A model generated the notes under the pieces. It ran no database searches. It was given only the letters and a program-made list of their open reading frames with translations, and was not told the origin of the DNA. The position numbers and the translations under genes are program-made. This document shows positions 33,828-42,494 of a stretch of 64,000 nucleotides of DNA, piece after piece. Within the stretch, counting starts at the first letter, position 1. Every line of letters begins with the position of its first letter. The DNA comes from Paracnuella aquatica (GTDB lineage: Bacteria > Bacteroidota > Bacteroidia > Chitinophagales > Chitinophagaceae): NCBI RefSeq assembly GCF_003332885.2, contig NZ_QOWJ01000001.1, forward strand, positions 806,001-870,000. The letters are read 5' to 3'.

Positions 33828-34796
33828 TTATTTGGTTTTATGAAAACGTGGCAACACCTTTTCGCCAAAGTCTTTAATGAACAGGTCTTGTTCGCGGTTT
33901 ACATTGTGCAACACAATTCGCTCAAAACCAAGACTGATGTCTTGCTCGATCCACTCAATGTGTTGATCAATATTTGACGAAATGCGCACCATATCTTTTA
34001 ATTCTTCGGGTTGCACCATTTCGCCCAGTGCATCAAATTGTTCCACCTTGCTCAGGTCGCCCAGCACGGTGCCGTGGAAGATATTGGTGCGCCACTGGTC
34101 GTAAGCTCCTGCCAATGCCGCTTCCTGTGTTGCTGCATAAGAAATTTGCGATTTGAGATACATCGGTTTGCCCTCGCCGCCCCCTTTTCTAAATGCATCA
34201 ACTACCGCTTTCAATTCATTGTAGGGCCGGTGCACAGTGATCAGGCCATCAGCCCAACTACCCACCCACCCCGCGGTTTCGGCGGTTACGGCTGCGCCAA
34301 TCAATAAAGGCATTTGCTTGGGCAGTGTATATAAACGGGCCTCTTCAACGGTTACCCGCCCGTGGTGCGTCACGGTTTCGCCGTGCAGCAGCCGGCGGAT
34401 GATGGAAGCACATTCGAACAACCGTTCGTTGCGTTCGCTTTTGATCGGCCATTTTTCGCCGGTGATGGCCTCGTTCAGCGCTTCACCGCTGCCCAGCGAA
34501 ACCCAGAAGCGGCCGGGAAATAATTCGCACAATGTGGCAATTGCTTGCGCTACCACAGCCGGGTGATACCGGTAGCCCGGCGTACACACTAGCCCGTAAG
34601 GCACCGTGGTGGCCTGCATGGCCGCACCCAGCCAGGCAAATGAAAACCCACTTTGGCCCTGCCGCTCACTCCATGGGTAGAAATGATCTGAAGAGTTGAC
34701 CGCGGCAAAGCCTGCTGCTTCAGCCGCCTGTGCCCATCGCAGCAACTCGGAAGGTGTAAATTGTTCGTGTGATGCCTGGTAACCAAGTATTGCCAT
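33828..34796 (-). CDS. LLM-class flavin-dependent oxidoreductase (non-F420 type)
   Basis: Bacterial luciferase-like TIM-barrel oxidoreductase of 322 residues. It contains GFAAVNSSDHFYPW, TPGYRYHPAVVAQAIATL, FPGRFWVSLGSGEALNE and the late segment GFERIVLHNVN. These match the group named as probable non-F420 flavinoid oxidoreductase (TIGR03885-like), thought to use FMN because the host lacks coenzyme F420. The substrate is unknown. It lies 106 bp downstream of the CvpA-CAP gene, with no terminator identified between them. A metal-free cytoplasmic enzyme is expected. Confidence 0.85.
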   Translation of the reverse strand: MAILGYQASHEQFTPSELLRWAQAAEAAGFAAVNSSDHFYPWSERQGQSGFSFAWLGAAMQATTVPYGLVCTPGYRYHPAVVAQAIATLCELFPGRFWVSLGSGEALNEAITGEKWPIKSERNERLFECASIIRRLLHGETVTHHGRVTVEEARLYTLPKQMPLLIGAAVTAETAGWVGSWADGLITVHRPYNELKAVVDAFRKGGGEGKPMYLKSQISYAATQEAALAGAYDQWRTNIFHGTVLGDLSKVEQFDALGEMVQPEELKDMVRISSNIDQHIEWIEQDISLGFERIVLHNVNREQDLFIKDFGEKVLPRFHKTK

Positions 34797-34902
34797 AAGA
34801 TTTTTGTTTTGTGTGAAAATGGAGCGCTGCTACGGGTCAGGCCACTTAACAGTAACCTCAAAAATTAGCACTAACTACCAGTGGCCAGACCAGCAGCCAG
34901 AA

Positions 34903-35850
34903 CTAATTGCGGAAATTTTGGGTAATCATCAGCCCATAAATGCCGCCGTCCAGTATGCCGATGCCTACCCTGCCAAATTGGGGCCGGAGTATATTGGCCC
35001 GGTGTCCCGGCGACTGCATCAGCCCTTCGTGGCATTGTTTCAGGCTACGCCCAAGCGCAAGGTTTTCGCCGGCAGTAAGAAACCGAACTTTACCAGCCTT
35101 GATCCGGTCGAACGGATTTTTCCCATCAGGATTAATATGGGCGAAATAGCCCCGGGCAAACATATCGCGGCTATGCGCCCTGGCCACCACGGCTATTTCC
35201 GGGTCGGCTTTTAGCGGCTGCAAGCCAAGCGCAGTGCGTTCGCCATTCACCAATTCCAGCATTTGCGCCTCCAAGTCGGGGCGTTCGTCCACATTCGTGA
35301 TTGTGTAGGGCAGCTTGATAAAATCTTTGCTGTCGCCAGTGCCCACTTTTCTGGACAAACCCGTCGTTCCAGCCGGAATTAGCGGCTCCAGCAAGTCGCC
35401 GGTGCGGGCAACGAGTTTACCTGCATTTTGCGCCATACGGCTGTTGCGGGCACTATCCGACAGTGGGTTATCAAATGGCAAGGTTAGTAAAATGGCCGCC
35501 AGCAACATCGCGGTAATAATGCCCTGCACCAGCCCGGGAAATACGCCGAGGTACCGGTTCACCGGGTGCCGGTGATCGGGCAGCATGGCCAACAGGTAAT
35601 GAAAGCCGGCATCTAACAGTATACGGAACAAAAAGAAAATAATGAGAAAAGAAATCAGCGGTCCCCATGAGCCCACTCTTGGCACCGCAGCTACCAGCCA
35701 GCCGGTGACCGGCGGATACAATAAAAACGCGGCACCAAGGCTGCCGGCCCACACCAGCAGCCGCGCCACGCCGGCCACAAAACCCGTTTGCCAGCCTTGC
35801 CACATTGCCACCACCAATATGAATAAAAGGAGCAGGTCAATCCAATTCAT
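34903..35850 (-). CDS. CvpA-family membrane domain fused to a CAP (SCP/PR-1) domain
   Basis: A 315-residue fusion. Residues 1-170 are a CvpA-like membrane domain with four to five helices (start NWIDLLLLFILVVAMWQGW, then GLVQGIITAMLLA). A linker of about 25 residues leads to a CAP domain (about 190-315). The CAP domain has LVNGERTALGLQPL, the histidine motif ARAHSRDMFARGYFAH, GENLALG and the HR motif SPGHRANIL. The CAP domain would sit in the periplasm. CvpA is known for colicin V production, and CAP domains often bind lipids or the cell wall. The combined role is not established. Same strand as the oxidoreductase downstream; its start is 108 bp from the RRM gene's terminator region. Confidence 0.88.
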   Translation of the reverse strand: MNWIDLLLLFILVVAMWQGWQTGFVAGVARLLVWAGSLGAAFLLYPPVTGWLVAAVPRVGSWGPLISFLIIFFLFRILLDAGFHYLLAMLPDHRHPVNRYLGVFPGLVQGIITAMLLAAILLTLPFDNPLSDSARNSRMAQNAGKLVARTGDLLEPLIPAGTTGLSRKVGTGDSKDFIKLPYTITNVDERPDLEAQMLELVNGERTALGLQPLKADPEIAVVARAHSRDMFARGYFAHINPDGKNPFDRIKAGKVRFLTAGENLALGRSLKQCHEGLMQSPGHRANILRPQFGRVGIGILDGGIYGLMITQNFRN

Positions 35851-35910
35851 CGTCCGTTAATTTACGGCATTCATGCATATTGCTTGCCGCACCGGCGCAA
35901 TGAGGCATAA

Positions 35911-35935
35911 AAAAAGCCCCGGAAAGATCCGGGGC
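35911..35935 (-). terminator. Terminator of the RRM gene
   Basis: An eight-bp GC-rich stem (35916-35923 with 35928-35935) and a 4-nt loop are followed on the minus strand by seven T residues. Confidence 0.88.
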
Positions 35936-35958
35936 CAATCGCTTCAAAAGCAATATGA

Positions 35959-36276
35959 TTAATAACGGTTGCCAAATCCGCCACCGCCATTGTTGCGCGA
36001 AAAATTGTTACTGCGCGGCTTTGCCGGACGGTCTTCTTTGGGTTTTGCTTCCATTACACGAATGGTGCGGCCCTCTACAGTAGCCTGGTCCAGCTCGTTG
36101 ATGGCTTGCTGTGCAGCCGCATCATCGGGCATTTCCACAAAGCCAAAACCACGGCTTTTGTTGGTAAATTTGTCGGTAATCACTTTGGCAGAAGATACTT
36201 CACCATACTCGGTGAAAAATTCTCGCAGGTCTTCATCCTGTACATTGAAGCTCAGGTTCGAAACGTAAATGTTCAT
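35959..36276 (-). CDS. RRM-type RNA-binding protein
   Basis: A 105-residue single-RRM protein: RNP2 is IYVSNL (residues 3-8) and RNP1 is RGFGFVEM (about 43-50), followed by a short tail rich in R, N and G (NNGGGGFGNRY). Such bacterial RRM proteins bind single-stranded RNA and often act in cold or stress responses; targets here are unknown. A TAnnTTTG box on this strand at 36397-36404 predicts a leader of about 115 nt, long for this window and possibly an autoregulatory site. Monocistronic, with a strong terminator. Confidence 0.93.
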   Translation of the reverse strand: MNIYVSNLSFNVQDEDLREFFTEYGEVSSAKVITDKFTNKSRGFGFVEMPDDAAAQQAINELDQATVEGRTIRVMEAKPKEDRPAKPRSNNFSRNNGGGGFGNRY

Positions 36277-36396
36277 GCTGTTTTGAAAAAATAATTAGAA
36301 ATGAGGCGCGGCAAAACAGTTAAGGGAACTAACCAACAGCAAGGAATGCAGCAAAGAATAGTACACTAACGAAATGCAAGGCTCAAAATAACGGCG

Positions 36397-36404
36397 CAAA
36401 GGTA
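36397..36404 (-). promoter_or_regulatory. -7 box candidate for the RRM gene
   Basis: TACCTTTG on the minus strand fits TAnnTTTG. It lies 120 bp before the ATG. The -33 partner is only a T-rich run around 36418-36425. Confidence 0.35.
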
Positions 36405-36557
36405 AGGACTCGTGTGGCGAAAAAAGTAATTGAAAGGAGGATTTTAAGCGGAATCAGGGCTTATCCTTATCCTGTTTTTACACAGCTTTAACGAACAGTC
36501 ATACATTGTGCTGTAAACCGATTGTGTGGAAAAGCATCTTATAAAAAAAGCTGCAAC

Positions 36558-36812
36558 ATGAAACAAGTTTTTACTTTATTAATAGCCTTGATAAGCTTCA
36601 GTTTTTTCGCTTCGGCGCAAAAAGATTCTAGTGCCACAAAAAAAGTACTGCGCAATAAAATGACTGAAGTAAACAATGACCCGAAAACAGCGGCACGTGC
36701 CGCAAAAGCCGATGTGCTGCTGGTGCCGTCGCGGAAATGGACGTCCGGCCGTCCGCAGATTCCGGCGAAATACACACTGGGCCCCGCTCCTGCCGCAAAG
36801 CCAAAGCAATAA
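36558..36812 (+). CDS. Small hypothetical secreted protein
   Basis: An 84-residue product with a clean signal peptide (MKQVFTLLIALISFSFFAS, cleavage after SAQ). The mature part is about 64 residues, basic and Pro/Ala-rich, with KADVLLVPSRKWTSGRPQIP. No family was recognised. The ATG at 36558 begins the signal peptide, so the upstream in-frame start at 36522 is rejected. No terminator was identified after it, and the next small gene starts 94 bp later on the same strand. Confidence 0.62.
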   Translation: MKQVFTLLIALISFSFFASAQKDSSATKKVLRNKMTEVNNDPKTAARAAKADVLLVPSRKWTSGRPQIPAKYTLGPAPAAKPKQ

Positions 36813-36906
36813 CGCTTTCTGATTTGAATGATAGATAGGGTCACCACTTCATCGCCCCATTTTTGTTTGGTATGGTTTTTCGGCCGCAACAGTAAAACCA
36901 TTAACC

Positions 36907-37098
36907 ATGAAAGGATCAAGAAGTGGCAATAACATGCAAAACAAACAGATGGCTGGGCATAAGCCCCGGCCCGAAACAAGGGACGACCTCGATAGCCGCA
37001 AGAACGAAGAGCAGGACACGAAAGGCGATGATGTAACGCACAACAAAAAAGAAACAAAGGAAGGCAACCTGAAACAAAAGCGCCGCGGCGAGGATTAG
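36907..37098 (+). CDS. Small highly charged, probably disordered protein
   Basis: A 63-residue product rich in K, E, D, R, N and Q with no hydrophobic segment and no cysteine. It is predicted to be intrinsically disordered. No family was recognised. The ATG at 36907 is clean, and a hairpin with T-run (37122-37157) sits 24 bp after the stop, which supports a transcribed gene. Composition resembles the small protein at 14948-15163. Function unknown. Confidence 0.52.
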   Translation: MKGSRSGNNMQNKQMAGHKPRPETRDDLDSRKNEEQDTKGDDVTHNKKETKEGNLKQKRRGED

Positions 37099-37121
37099 GA
37101 TTTGCAGCTAAATGCAGCAGG

Positions 37122-37157
37122 GAAAGCGGGCGTTGAATCAAACCCCGCTTTTCTTTT
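37122..37157 (+). terminator. Rho-independent terminator
   Basis: A stem of eight to nine bp (37122-37130 with 37144-37152) with a 13-nt loop is followed by T-residues, just after the small charged-protein gene. Confidence 0.72.
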
Positions 37158-37305
37158 TTATTCTATTGAGCAGGTTGCATTTTGCTGGCAAAACTTTTAG
37201 TACGCGGTGGAAAAAGTTTTATCATCGAAAACGCAACGTGATTTTTCGCTGTTGCCGCAGTTTGATTAATTTGCTCAATTCACCAGAGCACAGCCGTATC
37301 GCCGC

Positions 37306-37339
37306 TTTTCTCCATTTCTGCTATTTGCCCCTATATTTG
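37306..37339 (+). promoter_or_regulatory. Candidate promoter of accD
   Basis: TATATTTG (37332-37339) fits the -7 consensus, and a TTTTC element (37306-37310) lies 21 nt upstream. The accD ATG follows 19 nt after the box. Confidence 0.45.
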
Positions 37340-37358
37340 CCGTCAGCAATTTTCCATT

Positions 37359-38273
37359 ATGGACCAACAATTTGAGGATTTCGAAGCCAACCTTGCCGGA
37401 GAAGAAGGAAAAACCGAAGAAACAAGGAGCCGTTGGTTTCAGCGCATCAAAAAAGGCATTTTAACGCCTTCGTCGGAGCGGAAAGAAACACCGGAAGGTT
37501 TATGGACCAAGTGCCCGGAATGTAACCACATCTGCACCGTGTCTGACCTGCGGGAAGCGCTGTTTGTTTGCCCCAAATGCAACTACCACCACCGCATCGG
37601 CTCATCAGAATATTACGATATCGTTTTCGACAATAAAGAATTTACCGAACTGTTTGAAAACATCCGCGCCAAAGACTTTCTGGGTTTCACCGATCTAAAG
37701 CCTTACGAAAAAAGATTGGAAGAAACCTGGAGCAAAACCAGCCTCAAGGATTCGATGCGGGTGGCGGCTGGAAAAATCAACGGCCTTGACTTGGTAATTG
37801 CCTGTATGGATTTTGAATTCATCGGCGGCTCGTTGGGCTCCGTGATGGGTGAAAAATTCAGCCGCGCTGTGGACTATTGCATTGAGCACAAAGTGCCCTA
37901 TATGGTCATCTCCAAAAGTGGCGGTGCCCGTATGATGGAAAGCGCTTTCTCCTTGATGCAGTTGGCAAAAACCAGCGGTAAGCTGTCGCAGCTCAGCGAT
38001 GCAGGCCTGCCTTATATTTCCATGCTTACCGATCCTACGTTTGGCGGCATCTCTGCATCGTTTGGTATGCTGGGTGATCTGAATATTGCCGAACCCGGCG
38101 CCCTGATTGGTTTTGCCGGTCCGCGGGTAATTAAGGAAACCATCAAGAAAGACCTGCCGCCTGGCTTCCAGCGCAGCGAATTTATTTTGGAACACGGCTT
38201 TTTGGATTTTATCGTGGATCGCAAAGAGCTGAAGAATAAATTAGGGCAGGTACTCACTTTATTCAAGGGCTAA
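37359..38273 (+). CDS. accD: Acetyl-CoA carboxylase carboxyltransferase subunit beta
   Basis: Beta subunit of the carboxyltransferase that, with AccA, transfers CO2 from biotin to acetyl-CoA to make malonyl-CoA, the first step of fatty acid synthesis. The 304 residues include the N-terminal zinc ribbon (C52, C55, C71, C74 in KCPECNH and VCPKCNYHH) and the crotonase-like core. The core includes GGSLGSVMGEKFSRAVDYC, SGGARMMESAFSLMQL and the oxyanion-forming GFAGPRVIKETI. It is probably the first gene of a unit with smpB and the secreted protein at 38839; accA, accB and accC are not in the window. Confidence 0.97.
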   Translation: MDQQFEDFEANLAGEEGKTEETRSRWFQRIKKGILTPSSERKETPEGLWTKCPECNHICTVSDLREALFVCPKCNYHHRIGSSEYYDIVFDNKEFTELFENIRAKDFLGFTDLKPYEKRLEETWSKTSLKDSMRVAAGKINGLDLVIACMDFEFIGGSLGSVMGEKFSRAVDYCIEHKVPYMVISKSGGARMMESAFSLMQLAKTSGKLSQLSDAGLPYISMLTDPTFGGISASFGMLGDLNIAEPGALIGFAGPRVIKETIKKDLPPGFQRSEFILEHGFLDFIVDRKELKNKLGQVLTLFKG

Positions 38274-38364
38274 ATCTGTTGCCACCAATCATTGCGCAGC
38301 AATAATAGCAAAGACATTTTGCTGCAACAGTTACATGCACATGGGTGGTTTATAAAACAAACAA

Positions 38365-38799
38365 ATGGACATCAGGAACCGGTCGGCTTTTTACGAGTAT
38401 TACATCGACGACAAATATGTGGCAGGTGTTGTGCTGACCGGTACCGAAGTAAAATCGCTGCGTGCCGGCAAGGCTTCGTTCAATGATGCATACTGTCTTT
38501 TTTTAAAGGATGAATTGTATATCCGTTCGCTGCATATAGCCGAGTACTCGCATGGCACCGTCAACAACCACGATCCTGTTCGGGAACGCAAACTGTTGCT
38601 GACGAAAAAGGAACTGAAAAAAATCCAGGCACGCATCAAGGAAAAAGGATACACACTCATCCCCTTGCGCATTTTTATGAACGAGAAAAACCTGGTCAAA
38701 ATGGAGATTGGTTTGGCCAAGGGTAAAAAGCTGCACGACAAGCGGGAAAGCATCAAACAGCGTGACACCGACCGAGAAATAAAGCGCTATATAAAATAA
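38365..38799 (+). CDS. smpB: SsrA-binding protein SmpB
   Basis: Binds tmRNA and brings it to stalled ribosomes for trans-translation. At 144 residues it is the usual size. It has an OB-fold core with KSLRAGKASFNDAYC and HIAEYSHGTVNNHDP, the basic KERKLLLTKKELKKI-like RERKLLLTKKELKKI helix, and a basic C-terminal tail (KKLHDKRESIKQRD) that enters the decoding centre. The gene starts 91 bp after accD. The partner tmRNA gene is not in this window. No terminator precedes it, so co-transcription with accD is likely. Confidence 0.97.
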   Translation: MDIRNRSAFYEYYIDDKYVAGVVLTGTEVKSLRAGKASFNDAYCLFLKDELYIRSLHIAEYSHGTVNNHDPVRERKLLLTKKELKKIQARIKEKGYTLIPLRIFMNEKNLVKMEIGLAKGKKLHDKRESIKQRDTDREIKRYIK

Positions 38800-38838
38800 C
38801 TGCCGTATCCATCCGTTTACCTGTTTAACCCTGAACAC

Positions 38839-39777
38839 ATGAAGAGCATCGGAACCTTGTTATTTCTTTGCCTTGCCCTGTGCGGTGCGGCCCAAAACAA
38901 AGTGGTTGGATATTGGTACACAACTGCCAACGTATCGAATGGTGGCTCCACCAACAACTACGCAATGGAAATTGTGGTCAATCAAAAAGGCAACATCGTA
39001 GATGGCGTGTTGAATTATTATTTCCGCAACACCTTTCGCAGCATTCCATTGCAAGGCGCATACGATGCGGCTACCCGGCAGCTTACCATTCCGAGCATTC
39101 CCATTACTTACCACGCCTCCACCGACCAGGTGCAGGTTGATTGTATGATGGATTTTATCGGCACGTTGCGGGTTAGCAAGACCGGCTCTGTACTCAATGG
39201 GCGTTTTGTAAGCAAACCCATGTACCGCAATACCTGTCCCGAAGTATTCTTTGATTTTTCGCTGGACACAACAGCCAGCAAAAACATGGATTCGCTCTAT
39301 GCCGAGGTTAGTCGCAAGAAAGAAGTATATGCCCTTTGGGAGCCTTCTGACGACGATACATTGGTGGCCGCTACTGTATTGCAGCGCCCGGTTGTAAACT
39401 ATGTAGTAGCAGCGCAATTTAAAGAGCGCCAAAACGAATTGCAACAGGAAATTGAAGTGGAATCCGATTCGCTGACGATCAATTTTTACGACAACGGCGA
39501 AGTAGATGGCGATTCGATTTCTGTTTTTTACAATGGACAACTGCTCACGTTCAACCGGATGTTGTCGGCGAAAGCCATACAATTCCAGATTGCTGTGGAC
39601 GGCACCAAGGAGTTCAACGAGCTTTCCATGTTTGCGGATAACCTGGGCAGCATTGCACCCAATACTGCGTTGATGATTGTGTACGACGGCAACAAACGCC
39701 ACGACGTACGCCTATCGAGCAACCTGCAAAAAAATGCAACGGTAAGAATACGGAAGAAAAAAGCGCCTACGCCTTAG
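38839..39777 (+). CDS. Uncharacterised secreted protein conserved in Chitinophagaceae-type genomes
   Basis: A 312-residue protein with a signal peptide (MKSIGTLLFLCLALCGAAQ). The first domain (about 20-155) is beta-rich and lipocalin/DUF2147-like in pattern (KVVGYWYTT at its start). The C-terminal domain (about 205-305) has the pattern INFYDNGEVDGDSISVFYNG and LGSIAPNTALMIVYDG, which I have seen in other Bacteroidota secreted proteins but cannot name. It starts 39 bp after smpB, probably in the same unit. Periplasmic or surface location is expected. Function unknown. Confidence 0.75.
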   Translation: MKSIGTLLFLCLALCGAAQNKVVGYWYTTANVSNGGSTNNYAMEIVVNQKGNIVDGVLNYYFRNTFRSIPLQGAYDAATRQLTIPSIPITYHASTDQVQVDCMMDFIGTLRVSKTGSVLNGRFVSKPMYRNTCPEVFFDFSLDTTASKNMDSLYAEVSRKKEVYALWEPSDDDTLVAATVLQRPVVNYVVAAQFKERQNELQQEIEVESDSLTINFYDNGEVDGDSISVFYNGQLLTFNRMLSAKAIQFQIAVDGTKEFNELSMFADNLGSIAPNTALMIVYDGNKRHDVRLSSNLQKNATVRIRKKKAPTP

Positions 39778-39855
39778 TGTTAGTTGAATCGCTAGGTGGT
39801 CCACATTACTAAGTGAAGGAGCTACATACCTAAAACATACATCGCTTCGCTGTAA

Positions 39856-39999
39856 CGTCATTGCGAGGCGCCACGAACACTTACTTATCTTTTACATCAT
39901 TGCGCCGAAGCAATCTCCTGCCGTTTTTCGAATGGAGATTGCTTCGGCGCATTTGATTTTATTTTATCACAAAAGCCTCCCCCGCGCCTCGCAATGACG
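39856..39999. repeat. Nested inverted-repeat element (REP/MITE-like)
   Basis: Outer 16-bp perfect arms (39856-39871 and 39984-39999) with CGTCATTGCGAGGCGC enclose an 18-bp perfect inner inverted repeat (39901-39918 and 39934-39951) with GAAGCAATCTCC in its left arm. The word CGTCATTGCGAGG with GAAGCAATCTCC recalls short palindromic intergenic repeats found in many bacterial genomes. It encodes no protein and lies in the 296-bp gap between a secreted-protein gene and converging aconitase. Confidence 0.85.
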
Positions 40000-40018
40000 G
40001 GAACGGCGCCGAATTAAC

Positions 40019-40052
40019 ACAAAAAAAAGCCGCCAGTTTATAACCGGCGGCT
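40019..40052 (-). terminator. Terminator of the aconitase gene
   Basis: A seven-bp GC-rich stem (40028-40034 with 40046-40052) is followed on the minus strand by eight T residues, 22 bp after the stop. Confidence 0.82.
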
Positions 40053-40073
40053 CTGTGTTTTATTTACAACAGC

Positions 40074-42338
40074 TTACTTACCAAACTGCTTGCGGATCAG
40101 GTTAAGGGCGCTACCGGCCTTGAACCATTCAATCTGCTGCAGGTTGTACGTGTGGTTTACTTTAAAGCTGTCGGTTGTGCCATCTTTATGGTGCAGCACC
40201 ACAGTGAGCTGTTTGCCCGGGGCAAAGCCAGTCAGTCCGGTGATGTCGATCACATCATCTTCCTGCACTTTATCGTAGTCTTCTTTGTTAGCAAAGGTCA
40301 GCCCAAGCATACCCTGCTTCTTCAGGTTCGTTTCGTGGATGCGGGCAAAGCTTTTTACCAAAATGGCCCGAACGCCCAGGTGACGCGGTTCCATGGCAGC
40401 GTGTTCGCGGCTGGAGCCTTCACCGTAGTTTTCGTCGCCCACTACCACACTGCCAATATGGTTGGCTTTGTAATGACGCTGTGTGCCCGGAACAGTTCCG
40501 TATTCGCCGGTTAGCCCATTCTTTACAGAATCGGTTTGGCCATTAAAATAATTCACTGCGCCGATGAGCATGTTGTTGGAAATATTGTCCAGGTGACCGC
40601 GGTATTTCAGCCACGGACCAGCCATCGAAATATGGTCGGTAGTACACTTGCCTTTTGCTTTGATCAGCAGGCGCAAGCCTTGCAGGTCGGTGCCTTCCCA
40701 TGCGGGGAACGGCGTCAGCAATTGCAGGCGCTGGCTTTCGGGGCTAACCACAACCTGCACATCGCTACCGTTGTCGGCAGGTGCTTCATAACCGGCATCT
40801 TCAACCGAAAATCCATTGGGAGGTAATTCGTAACCAGTTGGCTCATCCAACATTACTTCCTGGCCTTGCTCGTTCACCAGTTTGTCGCGCATGGGGTTGA
40901 ACGACAGTTTGCCGGCGATGGCGTAAGCTGTAACCAGTTCGGGCGAAGCCACAAAAGCGTGGGTAGAAGCCAGGCCGTCGTTGCGCTTGGCAAAGTTGCG
41001 GTTGAACGAAGTAACGATGGTGTTCTTGCGGTTCGGATCGTCGATGTGGCGGGCCCACTGGCCAATGCAGGGACCGCAGGCATTTGCCAGGATCACGCCG
41101 CCAATTTGGTCGAACGTACCGAGGTAACCGTCTTTTTCAATGGTGTAGCGCACCACTTCCGAGCCGGGGGTTACGGTAAATTCGCTGCGCACTTTCAAAC
41201 CTTTTGCTTTAGCCTGTGCCGCTACCGAAGCAGAGCGGCTAATGTCTTCGTATGAAGAGTTGGTGCAGGAACCGATCAGGGCCACTTCAATTTCGTCGGG
41301 CCAGCCGTTTTCTTTAACAGCAGCCGCCATTTCAGAGATAGGTGTTGCCAGGTCCGGAGTGAACGGTCCATTTACATGCGGTTCCAATTCGCTCAGGTTG
41401 ATTTCGATCACCTGGTCGTAATATTTTTGTGGGTTCGCATATACTTCAGCGTCAGGGCGCAGGTGTTCGCGAACGTTATCAGCCAATTGAGCCACAGCCT
41501 CGCGGCCGGTTACCTTCAGGTAGTTGGCCATCTTATCATCGTAGCCAAATACTGAGCAGGTAGCACCGATTTCGGCACCCATGTTACAGATGGTAGCCTT
41601 ACCGGTACAGCTCAGGCTATCGGCGCCGTCGCCAAAATATTCCACAATCGCACCGGTTCCGCCTTTTACGGTCAGGATACCGGCCACTTTCAGGATCACG
41701 TCTTTGGCCGATGTCCAGCCGCTCATTTTACCGGTCAGCTTTACACCGATCAGTTTGGGCATTTTCAGCTCCCAGGCCAATCCGGCCATTACGTCAACCG
41801 CATCGGCACCACCTACGCCAATGGCAACCATACCGAGGCCGCCGGCGTTGGGTGTGTGTGAGTCGGTACCAATCATCATGCCGCCCGGAAATGCATAGTT
41901 TTCCAGCACCACCTGGTGAATGATACCAGCACCGGGCTTCCAAAAGCCGATGCCATATTTATTGGAGATCGATGCCAGGAAATCATACACCTCGCGGTTG
42001 GTTTCGATGGCTACGTTCAAATCAGTTTCAGCGCCAACTTTGGCCTGGATCAGGTGGTCGCAATGCACCGTTGAGGGCACTGCCACGCGGTCGCGGCCGC
42101 AGGTGTCAAACTGCAGCAGTGCCATCTGTGCGGTGGCATCCTGCATGGCTACACGATCCGGAGCAAAGTCTACATAATCTTTTCCCCGCTCGAACGAATA
42201 AGTTGCTGGTTTGTAAGTATGAGCATACAAAATCTTTTCGGCAAGGGTCAGCGGACGTTTGAGCAATTGGCGGGCGGCATAAATCTTAGCCGGTAAATCG
42301 TTGTAAACCTTTTCTATCAAATCCAGGTCAAAAAGCAT
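40074..42338 (-). CDS. acnA: Aconitate hydratase
   Basis: Isomerises citrate to isocitrate in the TCA cycle with a [4Fe-4S] cluster. The 755 residues match the mitochondrial-type bacterial aconitase. The three cluster cysteines lie in [10 protein letters not shown] and [11 protein letters not shown]. The active-site arginine and serine loop is [18 protein letters not shown] in the swivelling C-terminal domain. [11 protein letters not shown] and [14 protein letters not shown] are also typical. ATG at 42338 starts the family-typical [12 protein letters not shown]; the longer frame to 42389 is rejected. A -7 box (42418-42425) predicts a leader of about 70 nt. The symbol is by function; acnA and acn are both used. 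Confidence 0.96.
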   Translation of the reverse strand: MLFDLDLIEKVYNDLPAKIYAARQLLKRPLTLAEKILYAHTYKPATYSFERGKDYVDFAPDRVAMQDATAQMALLQFDTCGRDRVAVPSTVHCDHLIQAKVGAETDLNVAIETNREVYDFLASISNKYGIGFWKPGAGIIHQVVLENYAFPGGMMIGTDSHTPNAGGLGMVAIGVGGADAVDVMAGLAWELKMPKLIGVKLTGKMSGWTSAKDVILKVAGILTVKGGTGAIVEYFGDGADSLSCTGKATICNMGAEIGATCSVFGYDDKMANYLKVTGREAVAQLADNVREHLRPDAEVYANPQKYYDQVIEINLSELEPHVNGPFTPDLATPISEMAAAVKENGWPDEIEVALIGSCTNSSYEDISRSASVAAQAKAKGLKVRSEFTVTPGSEVVRYTIEKDGYLGTFDQIGGVILANACGPCIGQWARHIDDPNRKNTIVTSFNRNFAKRNDGLASTHAFVASPELVTAYAIAGKLSFNPMRDKLVNEQGQEVMLDEPTGYELPPNGFSVEDAGYEAPADNGSDVQVVVSPESQRLQLLTPFPAWEGTDLQGLRLLIKAKGKCTTDHISMAGPWLKYRGHLDNISNNMLIGAVNYFNGQTDSVKNGLTGEYGTVPGTQRHYKANHIGSVVVGDENYGEGSSREHAAMEPRHLGVRAILVKSFARIHETNLKKQGMLGLTFANKEDYDKVQEDDVIDITGLTGFAPGKQLTVVLHHKDGTTDSFKVNHTYNLQQIEWFKAGSALNLIRKQFGK

Positions 42339-42417
42339 GACGATTCCATTTTTTGTCGTTAAAAAAAGATACAGGCACTCCCTTTGCAATAGATGCGGAG
42401 GCAGAAGTTAAGCGGGG

Positions 42418-42425
42418 CAAAGGTA
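42418..42425 (-). promoter_or_regulatory. -7 box candidate for aconitase
   Basis: TACCTTTG on the minus strand, matching TAnnTTTG, 79 bp before the ATG. No clear -33 box was seen. Confidence 0.35.
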
Positions 42426-42494
42426 TTGAAAAATAGAGTTCCATAAGAATGCACATAACTGTGCAGCACATTGAAAAAAAATTAATTTAGCAAA

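Noticed and set aside
38860-39702. 280-residue open frame on the minus strand
   Set aside because: Antisense to the secreted protein that has a signal peptide and operon context.
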